Positions 55,766 through 64,000 of a stretch of DNA of 64,000 nt are shown piece after piece. How positions within the stretch are numbered: position 1 is the stretch's first letter; every line of letters starts with the position of its first letter. The notes beneath the pieces are model-generated. The model was not told the DNA's origin. It ran no database searches and saw nothing but the letters and a program-made list of their open reading frames with translations. Source of the DNA: Schistocephalus solidus (lineage: Eukaryota; Platyhelminthes; Cestoda; Diphyllobothriidea; Diphyllobothriidae); contig WEDG01005356.1 of NCBI GenBank assembly GCA_017591395.1, positions 124,001 to 188,000 on the forward strand, given 5' to 3'. The position numbers and the translations under genes are program-made.

Positions 55766-58700
55766 ACTTATTCTTATTGCCCACAGGATTTTCAATATAA
55801 ATATTTTTTGGAGGTTATCGAGGGCCCTCCAAAAGTTACAAAATACTTCAGCAACTAGACTATTCCAGTCTGCGAACGACGTTAATTTCTTATGCAAGAT
55901 AACAAATTTTCTCAAGCATCAGCTTCGTCGACAAAAAACACGTTGCTAATCGACAAATTTAACGTATTCTACCATGTGCTGGATTATAGGTCATTAGGTG
56001 ATTGGCTTTATTTTCAATACTTAATATATTTTAAATTTACAGCAGGGTAATTGACTGAGTCCAGTCGTGTTCCTCCCTTATACGTGGACGTGACAAAGCT
56101 CACTCATTTATCATTTGGTAGTCTGCTCGGTTTAACCGAACGTTAAATTTTAAAATATAATAGTTTGCACAGTTAACTGACAATTTCTGAAATTGCTAAT
56201 GCAGTCAATCAGTCAGTACCAGGTTATTTTTCCGTCTATAAATTATTTATAAACTTGATAACTCCTGAGACAGTTCGATTAAAAATGCAACCTTCTTAAC
56301 CAGGGTTGTAGCAGATCAATGTCATACAATGTGGATTTAAATCATATCACCAAATGTATTTATAGCTTGTCGAAAAGTATTCGTGCAGTAAAAGATGGTT
56401 TTGCCTAAAATATAGAAAACATGCAAGTGGTGTCTGCCATCTTGCTTGGTTTTATGTGCCGTTCTGGACAACTTACTGACTAGAAAAACAATTTTAAAAG
56501 GTCCAGTTGCATACGTTAGCATTGGACCTTGTATGGATGACCGGTAAGCAGATTTCTTTTGAAGCAGTTTCCCGCTTAAAAACACCAAGAAAAACTCTAC
56601 TTCGTCTTCTAAAAAGGGAAAGGAGAGATTAGCTAGTGGGCACGTGAAAGAAAATAAGATGAATTTGACTCTTGATTCAAGACCGCGTAAATAAATGTGA
56701 AAAATGGATGCTTCATTTGAGTCCTCATTGTCAAGTGCTCTTTCTGTAGGAATTTGGGTGTGAATCAGTTCTCAGTCTCTTTTACTGCACCGTTTATAAC
56801 TATAAAATATGTTGGGGTGTTCCAACAATGTTGCTGCATTTTAATTTGGATTTTCTTCGCAGTCTGTTTGCCTCACTTTTCAAAAATGCTCCGACAATGC
56901 TTGGGTTTCCGTAAAAACATTAAAGTTCTTATTAGTTTATAGCGTTTCTAGAAGCTTTTTCTTCGTTAAATGAGGTCTGCGATTCGGATTCCATCCACGT
57001 TGTGTTGGTAGTGATTGTGTTTATTCGATTGGAACTGCTCAGCTGCAACGAATTGTACGTCCTCCGATTATCTTTATTCTACTATGCAATTCACTTTTCT
57101 GTGACATCTCCAAGGCTTTTCACTTGAGTGGATTAAGTCCTTTCTAATTTTTCTCTTATATCTATCGTTTTGCTCCGAATGCCATAGTAACTGCCCCAAT
57201 TGCCTCCCTATACAATACGTAAGAATATTTTATTTTAATTTATATTAGAGTTGACAGTTTACTTCATTCTGGTAATACCACACTGTATTCAACGTGAAAG
57301 CCTTAAAAGACAAAAGTTGGGCGTTTGTAGCTGAAAAATTCAGAGTATTTACATTGCGAAACAAAAGAGCGCATCTGAAAGGAAATATCAGGGTCACATT
57401 TATTTTAGTTAAAAAACATCATACGATATTTTTAAAATATAAAAATTGTGTGACTGGTGGATCTGAAGTTGGAATCCTTGTGCTTGACTTAAAAATGTGC
57501 TTAAGTGCAGTATTCGACACTGGTACCATTCTATGTGCTCCGTATAGCAAAATCTAATGCCCCACACGAGACGTCATCCACAAGGCCTCTAAAAATCATT
57601 CTCGAAAATGAAGTTCATGCTGATCATAAATGCATGGCGTAACTTTCTACTGACCACCGAGGACCGACACCGAAACTTGTACTTGTTAAGGGGACGACAT
57701 AAAAGAGTTTAACAATCGACCTGCTGTTGTTCACATGGCTTACTTCAATTCACCCAGCTTTCGGTGAAACGAGCTGCAGGCTACGTGCTCAAAGTATGCC
57801 TTCTATTACTATTGGCTTAAAATAGCTGTTAAAGCTCTTCTCACGTATTAAGTATTCCTTTCAACTGGAGCACGTAGAAATAGAACGACTTGCTCTTTAG
57901 ATTGCGTTTTCATCAAACTTCCTGACAATAAAAACAAGGTTTACTCCTAACCTCCTCCTAGTTAAAGTAATCAAGCAGTAAGTATGAAGTAATAATGAAG
58001 AAATCATGCGAAAAGCGTTTATATTTTGCACAATCTGCAATATATAGCAAGGAAACATCCACGAAATTAGAACACGGCATCGTGAATAGACTGCGATCTT
58101 CTCTTCCCCGAACAAAGTCAATGATGACTGGAATTTACATAAGGAGTAGTTGTTGCACCAAGTGAACTGTTGCTGTCCGTTGACAAAGCCTAGGATATCC
58201 AACTGACCACGGTGGCTAACAAGAGATCTAAAAACATAGATTAACAAATAGGGAAGGACTTAGACGAAATATTTTGGAAGAAACGAAACTGCGGCCTTTC
58301 AAGCAAGAAAATTTCTTAAAGAACAATGTGAAATGATTGCTTTCCAAAGAGTGGAGGGATTCCGTAATTGCATTGCTCACCATGCAGTTTAAAATTCCAA
58401 ATCTCTCTACAGGTACATTTGATACAGCATACATATCAAGAACACGATCCTTCTTATAAATGCATAATTGTATTAAACCCCTGCTTACAGGCAACGTCAG
58501 AATATATATATATATATATGGATATAGGAGAAAATACGGACCCCAGGTGTTGAAATGGAAGGAGAAGATAAGGCGACCTCTTTCTACCCCAGAGATCGCC
58601 TTATCTTCTCCTTCCATATATATATTTAAAGGGGGATTGGGCTAGCAGTTAATAAACTCCTGGAGGAATATAGAAATTTGTGTTTTGCCTAAATTTATGT

Positions 58701-59449
58701 TATTCAAGAGAAAAAAACGGCTGCTCGTGGGATGAAAGCAGTTCTTAAAGGGAAATGGGTGGCAAAAGTTCAATTTGTATCGAGTGTCCCTGCATTTTAC
58801 ATAACAGGAATTCTTCACTGGGCAATGAAGCATCCATGGACAGTTGATTGTTCTCTGTTGAAACATTTACTGGGTGTGTGGTGCAAAGAAAATGCCAACG
58901 CCCTCAAGATCAGATGTAAGACTGGGCTCAGATGTTGCGCACTCCATCGAGCGGGAGATAGATTCATCCATGGTGCCACACAGAATTCCTGGAATCTGTT
59001 TTGAAATCAGAAAACTAGTTGAAGTTCTCCAAAATAAAGAATAATTTTGGAGGATTTTTATATTTCGATGTAGTTTATTCCATATTGCTTTGGCGTTTAC
59101 CGAAAATACTGACGATAATTAGCTGTGTGTGTGCTAGTAAAAGAAATGAAGTGACATTGCGGTTATGGTTGCACCGAGAGTGCTCAAGCTGCCTGGTAGG
59201 AGGAGCCACACTAACTGACTTGTGCGCATGCTTTTCTGATGACTTCCTTCATCCCTCCACAAGCGATTTGTGCACATGTCATACGCACGGTCGTCGCGCA
59301 GCTGCCAACATGATGAGGCATAGGACCAATTGGGATGCTATCCACTGAACACCACTATCCGACTGATCCAATCGCCATCCGAACTTAAGCGTGCTCCTAC
59401 GTCATTGACTTACCTTTAAATACGTAGTTAGCATCTGGTAATACACTTA
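55766..59449. other. Non-coding between LINEs F1 and F2
   Basis: AT-rich sequence without a recognised gene. It contains a (TA)n run at 58,502-58,519 and the hairpin at 58,555-58,617. Open frames such as 58,732-59,004 and 59,019-59,348 have no known domain. Confidence 0.5.
58555..58617. repeat. Near-perfect hairpin (inverted repeat)
   Basis: The 22 bases 58,555-58,576 (atggaaggagaagataaggc plus two) are the exact reverse complement of 58,596-58,617. After one mismatch the pairing goes on for four more bases, leaving a 9-base loop. AT-rich tracts (tatatata) flank both sides. The total of 26 pairs over 63 bases is miRNA-precursor-like in size but could also be a foldback or MITE remnant. Confidence 0.9.
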
Positions 59450-59464
59450 TCTCCTTATGCCTTG

Positions 59465-59640
59465 ACTGTATAATCCTCCTTTGAGAATTCGATCGACACG
59501 TTGTTTAACAAGTTACCGCCAAGGCTTCTAGCAATACCTAAACAGCCGGAATACGAGCCGAGGGAACGCTTGAAAATGAGGCAACTACGGAGAGACTTGA
59601 GGGAGAGAATTGGCAGAGGGTGAAACGGCTGATAATCAAA
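59465..59640 (+). pseudogene. LINE F2 ORF1 C-terminal end
   Basis: Plus-strand words SSFENSIDTLFNKLPPRLLA and EPRERLKMRQLRRDLRERIG, then a stop where the family has GE. This is the end of the RRM-like ORF1, with the spacing to the endonuclease that is seen in the related elements. Confidence 0.65.
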
Positions 59641-59689
59641 GACGGTCAAATAGTCCAGATAAATGTGTCCTTCCTGTGGCCAAAACCTA

Positions 59690-60400
59690 TAACACTGAAG
59701 GCTGGGTCTCCCCGACAAATCGAGCATTAAAAGTCATCTCTGCAAATGTGCAAAGCCTGTTTAACAAGCTGGATGACCTTAGAAACGTAGTGGATGAAAT
59801 TAAATCAGACGTAATAGCTTTCACTGAAACGTGGCTAACTGCAGACATTACTTATTTTGAAATATCACTCAGAGGATATCAGCACTTCAGGAGAGATAGA
59901 CCAAGTCGAGGAGGAGGAGTCATAGTTTATGTCACTCGCAAGCTGACCGCTATTGCTGATAAACACATTCCATTACGTGATGTGGATGTCTTAAGCGTTA
60001 CTATATCTGCTAAGTATTCCAGACCACTGACGATATCGGTTGTGCGCCGTTTGCCTTATCAGACTTACGATCAGGATCTCATTCTCATAACAGAACTCTA
60101 CAAAGCCTGCGAGATGAAAGGTGTCCTCATTGTTGGGGGATTTTAACGTTCCTGGTATTGACTGGAAAACATGGACTGCACAAGGAATGCCAGATAACTT
60201 CAACCAGAAACTATTGCAATGAGCAACAGACAAACTTCTCTGTCAGAACGTTACCTTTAAAACATGAATGAGAGAAGGATAACAGTCAAAATGTCTTGAC
60301 CTGATTTTTGCACGAGATGAGGACAATGTGCTTAACCTACAGGATCGACCGCCATTAGGGTAAAGTGACCACATTACGCTGTGCTTCGAGTATTCACTGT
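59690..60400 (+). pseudogene. LINE F2 AP endonuclease
   Basis: Within the frame 59,610-60,146: ALKVISANVQSLFNKLDDL, VIAFTETWLTADI (active-site Glu kept), GYQHFRRDRPSRGGGVIVYV and KGVLIVGG. An extra G at about 60,137 shifts the frame; in the next frame DFNVPGIDW follows, so the catalytic Asp/Asn motif is present but out of frame. The rest, including a decayed GQSDHI-like motif near 60,360, is broken by stops. Confidence 0.85.
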
Positions 60401-60599
60401 TTTCCGCACTAAATTAACCCGGTACTTGGGAAAGAAACATTTGGAAGGGACACTTCTCACTTATGATAGGACAAATGTCAGAGATATCCTGGGAAACATA
60501 ACTAAATGGTGGAACAAATAAAGATTGGGCGACATTGAGCTCGTTATTGAAAATGATTGTTGACCTCAACTGTCCTCTCAGGAGAAAGATAACCACAAA

Positions 60600-61837
60600 C
60601 CGCCCAAAGTGAATAAACGCAAACTTGAAGGCCTCTTTCAAAATAAGAAATCGCTTCTGGAAGCGTTACAGACAAACAGGCTCCGATGCTCACTTACGGG
60701 AATATAAGCAGCAACGCAACCTTTGTAAATGTGAGGCTTCTAAGCTGCGGAGGAAGTTCGAACTAAACATACTGCAAATTCGTTGGAACACCCCAAAATG
60801 CTATATGGCTTCATACGGAGTACAAAGAGAATTCAGGAAATGATTCCTGCCCTTAGGTCTGCAGACGGAAAACTGGAGACAGACGATTAGGTTAAAGCAT
60901 CCCTTCTTTTAAAATTCTTTCAGACCGTCTTCACCCGAGAGCCTAATACTTTTGCTGCTATTCCAACAGTTTGTCAACCAACGTGTACATGTCATTTTCC
61001 TTCCTCATCCACCTCATCCACAAAAGACGACCTAGATTTTTCACCGACCATAATTAGAACCGAATTACTTCGTATAAAGCCTGCCAAGTCAACTGGGCTG
61101 GATAGAATTCCTGCATTAGCACTAAGAGTACTTGCTGATGAACTGTGTTTACCATTGTCCATCATATTCCAAGAGTCCTTTGAAGAAAGCAAACTCCCGG
61201 AAGAATGGAAGTGGACATTCATTGTCCCGATCTATAAAGGAGGTTCACGACTGGACTGTGAAAATTACCACCCTGTCAGTTTAACTTGCATAGCGTGTAA
61301 AATAATGGAGCGTATTATCAAGAAGCACTTAATGCGTTATCTGGAAAACAATCAAATTATATGTGATGTCCAACACGGCTTCCGTCCAGGACCTTCCTGT
61401 CTAACGAGTGCCCTCCAGTCGCACGAGAAATGGACAAAGGCAGCAGTAAAAGGGTCATTCAGTAGATGTTGTATTTTTTTACTCCAAGAAGGCCTTTGAT
61501 AGTTTACCACACGGGCTTCTTTTACAAAAGAGTTGGGACGTGGTAATTCAAGGAAAACTTCAATTGGATCAATAGTGTCTTGTCTTTCAGAGTACAGAGA
61601 GTTGTTTTTGGAAAATCTAGCTCGGAATGGGCAAAATTCAAAAGTGGTGTACCACAGAGTTCTGTTTTGGGCCCCCTCCTCTCCCTAGTCTACGTTAATG
61701 ACTGTCTCAATGACCTAGATTGTTAAACTGTCATGTTTGCAGATGACATAAAACTATGGACTGAAGTCAGCTGCGCTGATGACGCAAAAGGGTTACAGTC
61801 GAATATCGACAAAGTAAGTGCCTGGTCAGCTAGGTGG
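60600..61837 (+). pseudogene. LINE F2 linker and reverse transcriptase, 5' part
   Basis: Linker frame 60,625-60,843 (FKIRNRFWKRYRQTGSDAHL). RT frame: IKPAKSTGLDRIPALALRVL, LPEEWKWTFIVPIYKGGSRL, VSLTCIACKIMERIIKKHLM and VQHGFRPGPSCLTSAL, frameshift at about 61,475, then FYSKKAFDSLPHGLLLQK (catalytic Asp), SGVPQSSVLGPLLSLVYVND, a stop, and VMFADDIKLWTEV (FADD kept). It runs to VSAWSARWLL at 61,837, where B3 begins. Confidence 0.9.
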
Positions 61838-62583
61838 CTGCTTCATGTGTTTTGGCCCCGCCAAGCTTCCTGGATCCCTAGTATTTACAAATAGTACACT
61901 TTTAGAACGATCAACCATAAAAGACTTAGGTCTTAGTTACACAAATAAGCTAGCATTATCGCCTCATGCAGATCAAATTTCTGCAAAGGCTGCACAGATA
62001 TGTGGTTTTAAATAACATAATTTCTTCCTTCCGGAAATAAAGTTAAACCTATACCGCATGTTTGTTCTTCCTATCCTAGAATACTGCTGTCCTCTCTTTG
62101 GGATGATGAACGCCTCTGACCGCAGTAAGATTGAAAAAGTTCAGAGGGTTTTTACTCGAAGACTATTTTCGCATCCTGGATCCAGTATCTCTTATACGGA
62201 TAGATGCCAGTTAGCAAACATTAAATTTCTGTGTGTTAGAAGACTCGAAGCCAGTCTCTGCTTCCTGTTTCGCGTTAACTCTAGTCCGAATCTCCCACGC
62301 ATTAACGCTCTCACTCCGTTAGATCGACCCTATGCCACTCGTAATTCTTCTATGATAATTTCACTACCCCGTAGCTCCACAACTAACCAGTCTTAGTTTA
62401 TTGCCTCTAAATATGCATTTATATGGACTAATCTTCCACTGCAAATTAGGTTGTCGTCTACATTAGCTATTTTCAAAACCAATGTACGCAAACATTTAAC
62501 TTCGGAAGATATAAAGTCCTTATTGTCTGTTTCCTTTCCAAACTCACAACTTTTGGATTTTGAAAAGGGTCCTCCTGGTATTT
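61838..62583 (+). pseudogene. LINE B3 ORF2 C-terminal region
   Basis: Reads FGPAKLPGSLVFTNSTLLE, LSYTNKLALSPHADQISAKA, then in 62,058-62,396 MFVLPILEYCCPLFGMMNAS, KIEKVQRVFTRRLFSHPGSS and RRLEASLCFLFRVNSSPNLP; after stops the last words are LSSTLAIFKTNVRKHLTSED and LLDFEKGPPGI before a stop at 62,583, probably the natural end of the family's ORF2. Confidence 0.85.
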
Positions 62584-63345
62584 GAGGCAGCTCCCTTTAT
62601 ATTATATTGGTCTCTAATTATAGTTCCATCATCTTTTGCAGTCAATCTTTGCATTCTGTTTTTCTTCCCTTCCTTTTAAACAAGCATTACCAACCTTTGA
62701 CAACCTTGATACTTTCCTCCGAATTTGCAACCCTGACGATAGTCTCCAGGTTCGGTTGATGATCGAGGCGGGTTCTGATGGTTTCGCCTCTTTGATGATG
62801 GACTATGCAGTCAGCAAGGTCGCATTGCGATGATGATTTCGTGACTTCTACTGTCGCCTCTTCGTTTCGACCATCTTGTCTACGATGAGTTCATCCTCTC
62901 TCACCTCCACTGGTTTTCATAAACCGAAGCTCTGACTGCTATATTTTCTCTCATCCGACAAGGAGCTTTCCGAACCCTCATACGTTGTCAGCAACATCAC
63001 AATACAATCCCATCGCATTTAGCTATTAATTTTTTAGTGAAGCAGTTTTTTTCTCATATTTTTTTAAAATTGGTGGCTTGCAGAACTCCGCCTCCGATTT
63101 AACTCTAGGAGTTTTTTTACTGCTTCTTTTCCAGTTCACCGTATATGCCAAACATTGTTGACTTTTGTTTTAAAAATGGCAAATTGTTTTGAATCGGATA
63201 TGTTTACCATACTACTCATTTCTTCTGTTCATATGGATGCTCGCATAGGGCAGCAATTATCCACTTTGTATTTATTTAAACCACGGTACTAAGTTTGTAA
63301 TGATGGGGCCCTCTGAGACTTAAATATACAATTTTTTATTTATTT
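62584..63345 (+). repeat. 3' UTR of LINE B3
   Basis: Aligned over its full length with the B2 and B1 3' UTRs. Holds the stem-loop at 63,039-63,126 and the terminal ttaaatatacaattttttat. Confidence 0.8.
63039..63126 (+). other. Conserved 3' UTR stem-loop of LINE B3
   Basis: gaagcagt (63,039-63,046) pairs with actgcttc (63,119-63,126), with the inner actcc...ggagt match as in B1 and B2. Confidence 0.65.
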
Positions 63346-63435
63346 ATTAAGTTTAATGTATCCAAGTGCGTGATCCTACACATAAGCGCCGGTCGAAATG
63401 TATCGCTGAAACACCAGTACTTTATTAATGGCACT
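63346..63435 (+). pseudogene. LINE F2 reverse transcriptase, part beyond B3
   Basis: The plus-strand frame aag-ttt-aat reads KFNVSKCVILHISAGRNVS and HQYFINGTALKEV, the words that follow WLL in CR1-type RTs (compare F1: HWLLQFNVDKCTILRL). It continues the frame interrupted at 61,837 and stops where A2 starts. Confidence 0.88.
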
Positions 63436-64000
63436 GCATTAAAAGAGGTATAATTCAGTATAATTCAGTTTATATAAGGGAGATAGGCAGAGCCTTTGAA
63501 AACCCTATTTACAGATAGACACTAGCAAAACAAGCAAATGTTACATGGCGATAGTCGTTTTAGTATATCGATCATTGCTGTCGACTTAATATATGTTCAT
63601 CAAGTAAAAATTGCATCAAGTCTTCTTTTAAACATTTCAACGCTTTCAGCCTGAACACCTGAGGCTGGCAGTTTGTTCCATTCGTCAATCAACCGTTGGG
63701 AAAAGAAGTTGGCCCGCACTTCAAGTTTTGCGTGATTTCTTTTCAGTTTGTATTGGTGATCTCGGAGACGTGTCATGTTTGCCAATTCAAAAAAGTTGGC
63801 CATCTGAAGAGCACAATCAACTCCTCTGACAAGTTTGAAGACTAAGATCATATATCCTCTGTATTGCCTATAAGAGTGAGGAAAACTTTAAGTCTTGCTA
63901 GGTGGCCCTCATAGGGTAGGCATTCCAATCCTTTGACTAGTTTCGTTGCCCTCCGTTGAATTTTCTCCAGCAGAGCGTAGTCATGTTTCGTCCAAGGGCG
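63436..64000 (-). mobile_element. LINE A2, 3' part, inserted into F2 on the opposite strand
   Basis: Second copy of family A. The 3' UTR and terminal ttcagtataattcagt repeat (63,449-63,472) and the C-terminal frame correspond to 22,641-23,180 in A1 with high identity. It continues beyond the window end. Confidence 0.9.
63600..63988 (-). pseudogene. LINE A2 reverse transcriptase C-terminal region
   Basis: The minus-strand frame 63,851-63,600 reads MILVFKLVRGVDCALQM, FFELANMTRLRDHQYKLKR, FFSQRLIDEWNKLPASGVQA and VEMFKRRLDAIFT, matching A1 at 23,040-22,786. The upstream part (to 64,000) keeps words such as LEKIQRRATKLVKGLEC-like sequence in broken frames. It is the end of an ORF2 whose rest lies outside the window. 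Confidence 0.88.

Larger units (their letters stand above)
61838..63345 (+). mobile_element. LINE B3, 5'-truncated, inserted into F2
   Basis: Starts within the C-terminal region of the B ORF2 (matching B2 from about 52,250) and ends in the tatttatttatt tail. It is very close to B2 but lacks the B2 insertion at 52,845. F2 coding sequence resumes in frame on the far side. Confidence 0.92.
59450..63435 (+). mobile_element. LINE F2 (CR1/Jockey type), split by B3 and cut by A2
   Basis: Plus-strand order: ORF1 end (59,465-59,640), endonuclease (59,690-60,170), decayed endonuclease end and linker (60,170-60,900), RT (60,900-61,837), insertion B3 (61,838-63,345), resumed RT (63,346-63,435), then A2 in the opposite orientation. 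It is 5'-truncated within ORF1. Confidence 0.82.

Overview
The window is a stretch of animal (metazoan) nuclear DNA, almost certainly from a flatworm and most likely a tapeworm of the Diphyllobothriidea type (Schistocephalus/Spirometra/Dibothriocephalus-like). The basis is the moderately AT-rich, gene-poor sequence, the lack of any bacterial operon structure, and above all a non-LTR retrotransposon carrying C-terminal C2H2 zinc fingers that I recognise from predicted proteins of those worms. The genus is inference.

Layout. 1-2,010: two decayed pieces of the zinc-finger LINE (here family Z), one in each orientation. 2,011-20,793: mostly unique non-coding DNA with small dispersed and tandem repeats, an inverted pair of tRNA-derived SINE-like units (14,685-15,125) lying inside an inverted pair of a longer repeat R1 (12,205-12,575 and 15,575-15,895), and a 300-bp trinucleotide microsatellite (16,029-16,331). 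20,794-20,906 (minus strand): the only host exon I can support, the first coding exon of a beta-adrenergic-receptor-kinase type GPCR kinase (GRK2/3), ending in a GT splice donor; the rest of the gene should lie toward lower coordinates but no second exon was recognised.

22,641-64,000 is a graveyard of nested CR1/Jockey-type and RTE-like LINEs. I use working names. Family A/C/F elements have an RRM-like ORF1 and an APE endonuclease-reverse transcriptase ORF2. Family B (and its older relative D) has a distinct ORF2 and a conserved 3' stem-loop. Family E is a third RT. Element A1 (minus, 22,641-29,330) is split by B1. Element C (plus, about 30,640-35,690) is split by D1 and D2. Z1 and Z2 (plus, 37,745-46,460) form a head-to-tail tandem. 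E (minus) lies at 46,757-47,825. F1 (plus, 47,829-55,765) is split by B2. F2 (plus, 59,450-63,435) is split by B3, and then by A2 (minus), which runs off the window end.

All the retrotransposon genes seen are broken by stops, frameshifts, truncation or insertion, although several RT and endonuclease domains keep their catalytic motifs. No cooperating host gene system, CRISPR array, intact tRNA or rRNA is visible. The most interesting signals are the GRK exon, the LINE-in-LINE insertions (some with the host reading frame exactly recoverable across the break), the conserved 3' stem-loop of family B, the multi-finger tail and reiterated 3' UTR module of family Z, an odd CpG-rich block inside Z1, and a near-perfect hairpin at 58.5 kb.
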